In this document: piece after piece, positions 44,741-52,061 of the stretch
Position numbering within the stretch: the stretch's first letter is position 1
How the letters are laid out: each line of letters opens with the position of its first letter
Assembly (NCBI GenBank): GCA_964403525.1
Contig: CAYOGE010000003.1
Coordinates: 124,001 to 188,000, forward strand
Reading direction: 5' to 3'
From: JAJTGZ01 sp964403525
GTDB taxonomy: Bacteria > Planctomycetota > Phycisphaerae > Phycisphaerales > UBA1924
Length of the DNA: 64,000 nucleotides
Made by a program: the position numbers and the translations under genes
Notes under the pieces: generated by a model
What the model saw: the letters and a program-made list of their open reading frames with translations, nothing else
Databases searched by the model: none
Told to the model about the DNA's origin: nothing

Positions 44741-47131
44741 GTGACAGACGCACCGAACCTCGCCGGCCGGGCATTGCAGCAACTTGACGCCTACTGGCGT
44801 GCGGCCAACTACCTCTGCGTTGGCCAGATGTACCTGCTGGACAACCCTCTGCTCCGAAAGCCACTGGCGATGGAGCACATCAAGCCGACGCTGCTGGGCC
44901 ACTGGGGCACGACGCCCGGCCAGAACTTCATCTACGCCCACCTCAACCGGGTGATCGTCGAGCACGACCTGAACATGATCTATATCTCTGGCCCGGGCCA
45001 CGGCGGACCCGCGCTCGTCGCCAACACCTACCTCGAAGGGACATACAGCGAGGTTTACCCGGCGATCGGCCGCGATGAGGCTGGCCTCAAAGCACTCTTC
45101 CGACAGTTCTCATTCCCCGGCGGCATCCCCAGCCACGTGTCTCCGGAGTGCCCGGGCTCAATCCACGAAGGGGGCGAGTTGGGGTACGCCTTGAGCCACG
45201 CGTTCGGCGCCGTGTTTGACAACCCCGGCCTGATTGTCGCCTGCGTTATCGGGGACGGCGAAGCCGAAACGGGTCCCCTGGCGGCATCGTGGCACTCAAA
45301 CAAGTTCCTCAACCCGGCCACTGATGGAGCGGTCCTGCCGATCCTGCACCTCAACGGCTACAAGATCGCCAACCCGACTGTTCTCGCCCGCATCACTCAC
45401 GAAGAACTGGAACAGTACTTCCGCGGCTGCGGCTGGTCCCCGGTCTTTGTTGAGGGCGACGATCCCGGGGTCTTGCATGGCTTGATGGCGGCCGCGCTGG
45501 ACGAGGTGGTCAGGCGGATCGGAGAGATTCAACGCGAGTCACGTGAGAGCCGCCGCGTCGAGCGACCACATTGGCCAATGATCGTGCTCCGAACGCCAAA
45601 GGGGTGGACCGGCCCAAGGGTTGTTGACGGCGTGAAGATCGAGGGCACGTTCCGGTCGCACCAGGTTCCGCTCGCATTGGACCGCAGTTGTCCGGACCAC
45701 TTGGCGGTGCTCGAGGCCTGGATGAAGAGCTACCGGCCTGAGGAGCTGTTTGACCAGCGGGGCGCGTTACGGCCGGAGTTGGCCGCACTTGCACCAAAGG
45801 GTCTCCGCCGCATGGGCGCAAACCCGCACGCCAACGGCGGGCTCCTCCTGCAAGACCTCGCGATGCCGGACCTGCGCAGCGGCGGGTACGCCGTCGATGT
45901 GCCCGCCCCCGGAGCGGTCGAAGCCGCCGACACCCACGTGCTGGGTGTGCTCCTCCGCGACGTGATCAGGCTTAATGCCAAGAACCGGAACTTCCGTATC
46001 TTCGGGCCGGACGAAACGCTGTCAAACCGCCTGAGTGCCGTTTTCGAAGCGACGGACCGGCAGTGGAATGCGCCGGTTGTCGAGACGGATGAGTACCTGG
46101 CACACGAAGGACGGGTGATGGAGGTGCTCAGCGAGCACCAGTGTCAAGGGTGGCTGGAGGGGTACCTCCTCACCGGACGGCACGGAATGTTCAACAGCTA
46201 CGAGGCGTTCATCCACATCGTCGACTCAATGTTCAACCAGCACGCCAAGTGGCTCAAGGTCACCCTCGGGCTGCCGTGGCGAAAGAAGATCGCATCGCTC
46301 AATTACCTGCTGGCTTCGCACGTTTGGCAGCAGGCTCACAACGGGTTTACCCACCAGGACCCGGGCTTCATCGACCACGTCGTCAACAAGAAGGCGGAAA
46401 TCGTCCGTGTCTACCTACCCCCGGACGCGAACTGCCTGCTCTCGGTCTACGACCACTGCCTGCGGAGCCGCCACTACGTCAACGTGGTTGTGGCCGGTAA
46501 GTACAAGGCCCCGCAGTGGTTGAGCATGGACGCTGCGATGGCCCACTGTGCCAAGGGAATCGGCACGTGGGACTGGGCTTGCAGCGGCGGCGCAGAGAAG
46601 GGCGAGCCGGACGTCGTCATGGCCTGCTGCGGCGACGTGCCGACGCTTGAAGTGCTGGCCGCGGTCTCGATTCTCCGGCGGCACATGCCTTCTCTGAACG
46701 TCCGGGTGGTCAACGTCGTTGACCTGATGAAACTGCAACCAAGCTCCGAGCACCCTCACGGGCTGCCCGATGCGGAGTTTGACAGTCTGTTCACCAGAGA
46801 CCGGCCGATCATCTTTGTCTACCACGGCTACCCGTGGCTCATCCACCGGCTCACCTATCGGCGCACCAACCACGCAAACCTCCACGTGCGTGGGTACAAA
46901 GAAGAGGGCACGATCACGACCACGTTCGACATGCCCGTGCTCAACGACCTCGACCGCTTCCACCTGGTGCTCGACGTGATTGAACGCGTCCCTCAGGCGG
47001 CAGCGTTGGGCGGCGACCTCAAGCGTCTGATGCAGGCAAAGCTAGCCGAGCACAAGCGGTACATCGTCGAGCACGGCATCGACATGCCAGAGGTCCGCGA
47101 TTGGAAGTGGAACGCGAAGGAGCACGCGTGA
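44741..47131 (+). CDS. xfp: Phosphoketolase (xylulose-5-P/fructose-6-P)
   Basis: A 796-residue thiamine-diphosphate enzyme that splits xylulose-5-phosphate or fructose-6-phosphate with phosphate to acetyl phosphate plus glyceraldehyde-3-P or erythrose-4-P. Family motifs are H-I-K-P-T-L-L-G-H-W-G-T, S-G-P-G-H-G-G-P, H-V-S-P-E-C-P-G-S-I-H-E-G-G-E-L-G, the ThDP motif G-D-G-E-A-E-T-G-P and Q-D-P-G-F-I-D. The start is the GTG at 44741 with AGGAGG 5 nt upstream. The stop overlaps the acetate kinase start (GTGA), matching a pathway in which acetyl phosphate is used to make ATP. Full family length. Confidence 0.96.
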   Translation: MTDAPNLAGRALQQLDAYWRAANYLCVGQMYLLDNPLLRKPLAMEHIKPTLLGHWGTTPGQNFIYAHLNRVIVEHDLNMIYISGPGHGGPALVANTYLEGTYSEVYPAIGRDEAGLKALFRQFSFPGGIPSHVSPECPGSIHEGGELGYALSHAFGAVFDNPGLIVACVIGDGEAETGPLAASWHSNKFLNPATDGAVLPILHLNGYKIANPTVLARITHEELEQYFRGCGWSPVFVEGDDPGVLHGLMAAALDEVVRRIGEIQRESRESRRVERPHWPMIVLRTPKGWTGPRVVDGVKIEGTFRSHQVPLALDRSCPDHLAVLEAWMKSYRPEELFDQRGALRPELAALAPKGLRRMGANPHANGGLLLQDLAMPDLRSGGYAVDVPAPGAVEAADTHVLGVLLRDVIRLNAKNRNFRIFGPDETLSNRLSAVFEATDRQWNAPVVETDEYLAHEGRVMEVLSEHQCQGWLEGYLLTGRHGMFNSYEAFIHIVDSMFNQHAKWLKVTLGLPWRKKIASLNYLLASHVWQQAHNGFTHQDPGFIDHVVNKKAEIVRVYLPPDANCLLSVYDHCLRSRHYVNVVVAGKYKAPQWLSMDAAMAHCAKGIGTWDWACSGGAEKGEPDVVMACCGDVPTLEVLAAVSILRRHMPSLNVRVVNVVDLMKLQPSSEHPHGLPDAEFDSLFTRDRPIIFVYHGYPWLIHRLTYRRTNHANLHVRGYKEEGTITTTFDMPVLNDLDRFHLVLDVIERVPQAAALGGDLKRLMQAKLAEHKRYIVEHGIDMPEVRDWKWNAKEHA

Positions 47132-48297
47132 TTGTCGCTGTCAACGCAGGCTCGTCGAGCATCAAGTGTGGGGTCTTCGCCGGGCAACCGCTTGATCGAC
47201 GCTGCACCGTGAAGGTGGAGCGGATCGGTCAGCCGGGCATGCGTTTGGCGGTGTCTGTCGGCCCGGAACGAAACTCACAGACTGCCCCTATCGATGGCAC
47301 CAGTTACGAGCGGGCCATCGAGAAGACTCTTGAGGTGCTCCGCGAACACACCGCAGGCCGCGGCGTCCAGGCGATCGGACATCGTGTCGTACACGGTGGC
47401 GTGCGGCTCCTTCACCATCAGGTGGTAACAGACAGCGTTCTTTCGGACCTCAAACTCGCAGCGCCGCTTGACCCTTTGCATCTGCCGCGGGAGATCTCCT
47501 TGATCGAGGCCTGCGTGGGCGCATTCCCCGGCGTTCCCCAGGTGGCCTGCTTCGATACGGTTTTCCATCGAGACCTCCCGCGGGTCGCTCAGCTGTTGCC
47601 GATCCCAAGGCGGTTCTTTAACGAGGGAATCCGCAGGTACGGGTTTCACGGCCTGTCGTTCACGTTCCTGATGAGCCGCCTGTCGGAGATCGGGGGGCCC
47701 GCTGCGGTAAAGGGGCGAGTGATCCTGGCTCACCTTGGCTCAGGCGCGAGCATGGCCGCGGTCGTCGGGGGAGTTCCATTCGACACGACGATGGGATTCA
47801 CTCCAAACGCCGGGCTCGTCATGGGGACGCGTCCGGGGGACATGGATCCGGGCCTGCTCGCATACCTGCTTCGCGCGGGGGTCGTAAGCGCCGACGGCCT
47901 TGAAGAGTTCCTTTCGACCCGGTGCGGCCTTCTCGGTATTTCTGAAACGAGCGCGGACATCCGCGACCTGCTGACAGCTGAAACGGAAGACCCACGGGCC
48001 GCCGAGGCGGTTGAACTCTTCTGTTACGAGGCTAAGAAGCACCTGGGTTCCCTGGCTGCGGCGATGGGAGGCGTGGACACCGTGGTGTTCTCTGGCGGCA
48101 TCGGCGAGCACTCGCCCGAGGTGCGTGCGCGAATCTGCGCCGGCCTGGGTGAGTTCGGCTTGTTGCTCGACAGAGCGCAGAACAGCGCCGGATCGGCCGT
48201 CATTTCGACGCCGACAAGCCAGGTGACGGCGCGGGTCATTTCGACAGATGAAGAGCGGGTCGTCGCGCAGATTGCCAAGGCGTTTGCTGCCAGCTGA
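47128..48297 (+). CDS. ackA: Acetate kinase
   Basis: A 389-residue ASKHA-fold kinase that converts acetyl phosphate and ADP to acetate and ATP. It begins V-N-A-G-S-S-S-I-K-C and has C-F-D-T-V-F-H-R-D-L-P, Y-G-F-H-G-L-S-F, H-L-G-S-G-A-S, D-T-T-M-G-F-T-P-N-A-G-L-V-M-G-T-R and F-S-G-G-I-G-E-H-S. The GTG at 47128 overlaps the phosphoketolase stop and has AAGGAG 5 nt before it. Coupled translation with xfp supports joint function in the phosphoketolase route. There is no pta gene nearby. Length is typical. Confidence 0.96.
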   Translation: MIVAVNAGSSSIKCGVFAGQPLDRRCTVKVERIGQPGMRLAVSVGPERNSQTAPIDGTSYERAIEKTLEVLREHTAGRGVQAIGHRVVHGGVRLLHHQVVTDSVLSDLKLAAPLDPLHLPREISLIEACVGAFPGVPQVACFDTVFHRDLPRVAQLLPIPRRFFNEGIRRYGFHGLSFTFLMSRLSEIGGPAAVKGRVILAHLGSGASMAAVVGGVPFDTTMGFTPNAGLVMGTRPGDMDPGLLAYLLRAGVVSADGLEEFLSTRCGLLGISETSADIRDLLTAETEDPRAAEAVELFCYEAKKHLGSLAAAMGGVDTVVFSGGIGEHSPEVRARICAGLGEFGLLLDRAQNSAGSAVISTPTSQVTARVISTDEERVVAQIAKAFAAS

Positions 48298-48324
48298 CCG
48301 CGCCAAAGCCAATGACTTGCCGCC

Positions 48325-48341
48325 TTTGTTCGGCGAACAAA
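48325..48341. other. AT-rich 7-bp hairpin between convergent genes
   Basis: TTTGTTC (48325-48331) pairs perfectly with GAACAAA (48335-48341) around a 3-nt loop between ackA and the peptidase gene. No separate T-tract follows, but the stem itself ends in A/T runs on either strand; a weak bidirectional terminator is possible. Confidence 0.35.
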
Positions 48342-48404
48342 TGCGATTCTTGCGTGATGCAGACACTTGCCCGCGCGAGCCACACAGGCCTCCGGGACGG
48401 CCGT

Positions 48405-49229
48405 TCAATTCGCTGTCTTCGCGACTGAACACTTCGTTCCAATCCAGATAGCGTCCGCAACGTTGTCCAGCACCCACCGATAGGTGACCTCGTCGTAGCG
48501 GTTCAGAGCAGAATCTTCGGTGATGAACGCTCCGCCGCCGGCGAGATCAGGGTTGTCGTGATACCCCACCAGCAGGCGGCTGTGTCCCGAGCCGGCTGCG
48601 ACCGGGTAGCCCGACGCGATCACGCGCTTCATCTCTTCCAGCGTCTCGCCACTCACACCCATCACGTCCGGCTTCCACGGCTGGAGCCAGTGGACGGCGA
48701 GCGTGCCACCGTGCTGATCTCGCAGGCTCGCCGCCTCGGACATCGCCTCATTTGACGGTCCCTTCTTCGCGTCGAACGTCCTGTGGTAAGGCATCCGGTC
48801 TTCGGTGCACACTCCGTACCGCTCAAAGCCGGCTACTGCGTTGAAGAAGAAATTACCGTCAGACGGCCCGCCCGCGGCCTGCCCCGCGGCCCAATTGACG
48901 AACTCCGGGCTCAAGCGAGCACCCTTACCGGTCACTTTGGCGTACGCGAACTCGATCGCCTCACATGTGGTGAAGATCGAGCACGTGCCCCGGTGACCCT
49001 GGGGGCGCGGGGGGAGGCTGTACGCGGCGAAGATTGGGCGGAGGTCAACGCACGCCGGCACGACCGCGGCAACGGGGGGAGATTCCGGCATCTCGCCCGT
49101 GGATTGCGCGCGTGCGACCGCTGCCGACCGGGTCTCGGATTGAGGAGCCGCCGTATGGCTTGACCGGCAGGATGCCGCGAGCACCGCAAGGAAGAGGGCG
49201 AGCGAGCTTGCCAAGGCGCGGGTGGGCAT
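48405..49229 (-). CDS. Papain-like (C1) cysteine protease lipoprotein
   Basis: A 274-residue lipoprotein with signal peptide (ASSLALFLAVLAASC, Cys21) and an Ala/Ser-rich spacer. The papain-type active site reads R-P-Q-G-H-R-G-T-C-S-I-F, with the oxyanion Gln and catalytic Cys83. The His region is probably A-A-G-S-G-H-S-R-L-L-V-G-Y. The usual cysteine before the G-S-C motif (Q-G-x-C-G-S-C-W) is Arg here, so the conserved disulfide is missing, and the Trp after the catalytic Cys is Ser. It could be an active bacterial C1 peptidase or a degenerate one. The ATG at 49229 has AGGGG upstream. It is alone on its strand, next to a zinc-ribbon gene. Confidence 0.72.
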   Translation of the reverse strand: MPTRALASSLALFLAVLAASCRSSHTAAPQSETRSAAVARAQSTGEMPESPPVAAVVPACVDLRPIFAAYSLPPRPQGHRGTCSIFTTCEAIEFAYAKVTGKGARLSPEFVNWAAGQAAGGPSDGNFFFNAVAGFERYGVCTEDRMPYHRTFDAKKGPSNEAMSEAASLRDQHGGTLAVHWLQPWKPDVMGVSGETLEEMKRVIASGYPVAAGSGHSRLLVGYHDNPDLAGGGAFITEDSALNRYDEVTYRWVLDNVADAIWIGTKCSVAKTAN

Positions 49230-49457
49230 CCCCTGAGAATACCAGCTTCGGCCAAAGTCGCAAAAACAACAGAAGTTGCCATTGCCACGAGCCTCGTCGC
49301 ACCAAAGAGTATCCGGCTGCGAGAGACCGACCCGAGACCTCCGGAGTCCGCATGATCTCCGGGGCAGCAGGACGATCGGTCGCATGGGGAGCAGGTGGCA
49401 CTTGCACCCTGTTCCTTCCTCGGCGCGGCACGTTTCATGCGTAGTCGTCAAGCCATC

Positions 49458-50048
49458 TCAGGCCGAGTGCGTGCGAGATGCTCGACGCCTCGCCGAAAGA
49501 TGGCCGCAATGTCGACGCCACGCGAAAAAAAGGAGTCCTGTGGCGAAGGCCACACCAACGAGCAGGCCTCCGGGAATCCAGCCTGCAAGCAGGGCACCAA
49601 GTGGTCCGGTGTCCGCGAACGCCTCGTTCGGCGGATCGGGGCTCGCCTGCCAGACGCGGAAGTACTTCTCGCTCGCGAAGAACAGTCCCGCCCAGACGCA
49701 GAGCGTTCCCATCAGTAGCAGCGGAATGCGGCCGAGCCAAGACCTGTTGCGGGCCGCCGAGAGCGCGGCGATCACACCGAGCACAACGCCGATGCCGAAG
49801 ATCGATCGGAACGCCGCGTGATGCGAGTTGCCGTAGGGCCAGTCCCAGGACCACCAGAGCAGCCCGAACGCCGCCATTCCAAGACTAATCGCGAGGGCGA
49901 TGCTCCGGATCGCCTGCGTGCCACGCCGACATGTCTCGAAGGTCGATGGATCTTCGGAGTCGAACTCCCGGCCGCACTCCGGGCAGCGGCACGTTCTGGT
50001 TGCTGAAAGGTCGTACTCACAAGTTAGACACAAAGTCGTCCGAGCCAT
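49458..50048 (-). CDS. Small membrane protein with N-terminal zinc ribbon
   Basis: A 196-residue protein. The N-terminus has C-L-T-C-E-Y-D-L and C-R-C-P-E-C-G-R-E-F, a rubredoxin-like zinc ribbon (residues about 7-28). Four hydrophobic segments follow (SIALAISLGMAAFGLLWW; IFGIGVVLGVIAALSAA; IPLLLMGTLCVWAGLFFA; WIPGGLLVGVAFATGLLFF). This layout occurs often in planctomycete genomes as uncharacterised proteins. The function is unknown. The ATG at 50048 lacks a clear ribosome site, and the C-terminus is Arg/His-rich. Confidence 0.7.
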   Translation of the reverse strand: MARTTLCLTCEYDLSATRTCRCPECGREFDSEDPSTFETCRRGTQAIRSIALAISLGMAAFGLLWWSWDWPYGNSHHAAFRSIFGIGVVLGVIAALSAARNRSWLGRIPLLLMGTLCVWAGLFFASEKYFRVWQASPDPPNEAFADTGPLGALLAGWIPGGLLVGVAFATGLLFFAWRRHCGHLSARRRASRTHSA

Positions 50049-50219
50049 GGCGATGTTATTGGTTCTCGACGGTTGTTCGCGTGCTTCCCCGCTTTCGGTA
50101 CTTCCCGAATGCAGTTGATCGCTCCAGCGGCCTTGTCAGCGCACTCATCCAGCTTCACGGCCGTGCATGGGACGCCACACTGATCCGGCCCCCCACAAAG
50201 TACTGCCCCAGTCGCTTCA

Positions 50220-50253
50220 CAAAAGACAACCCCCGAGTCTCGCGACTCGGGGG
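50220..50253 (-). terminator. Intrinsic terminator downstream of the initiator tRNA
   Basis: On minus, a perfect 10-bp stem (50230-50239 with 50244-50253) with a 4-nt loop is followed by TTGTCTTTTG. It starts 9 nt after the tRNA 3' end, so the tRNA is a single-gene transcript. Confidence 0.88.
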
Positions 50254-50261
50254 TTATCAAA

Positions 50262-50335
<74 letters not shown>

Positions 50336-50556
50336 GTCTACCCCAACGGTAGGCGACTTCGTGCTGAACGTCAAGATCTCGAGCCTATTGGTCGCTCGCT
50401 CTTCCATGCCACATCATGGCCACAAGCCGAGAAAGAAAAGCCCCGCCTGGCGCGTCGATCTCGCTCGCGAGCGTCACGGCTGCGCTGCCGGGGGAATAGG
50501 CCGTCTTGAACAACCGGGCCAAGCAGCCGCGTATCCCCCACTATCATCGCCCCCTC

Positions 50557-51927
50557 ATGGCATCACACCCAACGGCGAAATCTCCGATGAACGTGCTCCT
50601 GGTCGGCGGCGGCGGGCGCGAGCACGCTCTGGCGTGGAAGCTGAAGCAATCGCCACGGTGCGGGACCCTCTTTGCTACGCCCGAAGGAATGTCCAACCCG
50701 GGGATCGCCGAACTGGCGAAGCCAATCGACTTTCCATGGGACGGAGGGGTCAAGGACCCTTTCCGGGTGCAACGGTGGTGCGTGACGAACAAGATTGGCC
50801 TTGCCGTCATCGGGCCGGAGGAGCCGCTCTGCGCGGGGCTGGCTGACGTGCTGCGCGGTGAAGACGCAAACCGCGGAATGGGCTTCGACGGCGCTGCAGC
50901 CCCCGCAGTGTTCGGGCCCAGTGCCCAGGCGGCGCAGCTCGAGGGGAACAAGGCGTACTGCAAGGAGGTGCTCCGGCAGGCGAGCGTCCCCACAGCGGAG
51001 GGGCGGAGCTTCACCGATTACGAAACAGCAAAGATGTTCCTCGACAGCCGCACCGAGCCGCACGTGATCAAGGCGTGCGGCCTTGCCAAGGGTAAGGGTG
51101 TATTCGTGCCGTCGACGCAGCCCGAGGCCGCGGCAGCGCTCGAACGAATCATGGTCAAGAAGGAGTTCGGCGACGCCGGCAAGACGGTGTTGATCGAAGA
51201 GAAGCTCAAGGGGCGAGAGGTCTCCGTGTTTGCGCTGGTCGATGGCCGCACAATCTACGTGCTCGAGACCTGCCAGGACCACAAGCGGCTGCGCGACGGC
51301 GCCGCCGGCCCCAACACCGGAGGGATGGGCGCGATCTGCCCCGCCTCAAGCAGCTACATCGACGACAGGATGCTTGACCGCATCCAGCGCGAGGTGCTGG
51401 TGCCGACCATCGACGCGATGAAGCGCGACGGCGTGGAGTATTGCGGCGTGCTCTACGCGGGCATCATGCTCACCCCCGGTGGGCCAAAGGTTCTTGAGTA
51501 CAACTGCCGTTTCGGTGACCCGGAGTGCCAGGCGCTGATGGCGCGGCTCGACACGGACCTGATCGACGTGTGCGAGGCCGTCGCTACGCGGTCGCTGGAC
51601 CAGGTCGACCTGAAATGGAAAACCGGCGACGCCGCGACCGCCGTCTGCGTAGTCATGGCCGCCGAGGGCTACCCCGAGCGCCCCCGCGGAGGGTCAGTAA
51701 TAACCGGAATCAAGGCGGCGGAGGCAACTGGCGGAATCGTCTTCCACGCGGGCACAAAGTTGAACGAAAAGGGTGAGGTCGTTACCAGCGGCGGCCGCGT
51801 GCTCGGCGTCGTGGGCACTGGAACTGACGCTGACGCCGCTCGCAGCGCGGCATACCGAGCGGCCGACCACATCAAGTTCGCGGGCCAACAGCTCCGCCGC
51901 GACATCGGCACTGAGACCATCGGCTAA
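50557..51927 (+). CDS. purD: Phosphoribosylamine-glycine ligase
   Basis: A 456-residue ATP-grasp enzyme for the second step of purine synthesis: phosphoribosylamine + glycine + ATP to GAR. Motifs are V-L-L-V-G-G-G-G-R-E-H-A-L-A-W, G-P-E-E-P-L-C-A-G-L, K-A-C-G-L-A-K-G-K-G-V, T-C-Q-D-H-K-R, N-T-G-G-M-G-A and L-E-Y-N-C-R-F-G-D-P-E. Two starts are possible: ATG 50557 or ATG 50587, ten codons later and directly before the conserved domain; neither has a clear ribosome site. purF, which makes its substrate, is far away at 14768-16258. It is slightly longer than typical because of short insertions. Confidence 0.95.
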   Translation: MASHPTAKSPMNVLLVGGGGREHALAWKLKQSPRCGTLFATPEGMSNPGIAELAKPIDFPWDGGVKDPFRVQRWCVTNKIGLAVIGPEEPLCAGLADVLRGEDANRGMGFDGAAAPAVFGPSAQAAQLEGNKAYCKEVLRQASVPTAEGRSFTDYETAKMFLDSRTEPHVIKACGLAKGKGVFVPSTQPEAAAALERIMVKKEFGDAGKTVLIEEKLKGREVSVFALVDGRTIYVLETCQDHKRLRDGAAGPNTGGMGAICPASSSYIDDRMLDRIQREVLVPTIDAMKRDGVEYCGVLYAGIMLTPGGPKVLEYNCRFGDPECQALMARLDTDLIDVCEAVATRSLDQVDLKWKTGDAATAVCVVMAAEGYPERPRGGSVITGIKAAEATGGIVFHAGTKLNEKGEVVTSGGRVLGVVGTGTDADAARSAAYRAADHIKFAGQQLRRDIGTETIG

Positions 51928-51944
51928 GGGCTTCCTCTCATCAG

Positions 51945-51970
51945 CGAGCACTGAAACTAAGCTCGTTTTT
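51945..51970 (+). terminator. Weak terminator after purD
   Basis: A 5-bp stem CGAGC/GCTCG (51945-51949 with 51961-51965) with an 11-nt loop is followed by TTTTT. Confidence 0.45.
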
Positions 51971-52061
51971 ACGTGCACCCGGCCGAATCTGCAGTAGACT
52001 CGGGCTGTGCACGCCGCTCGGCGTGTGGAGCGGCAGGTAGCAACCAAGAGCGAGCCGAGTC

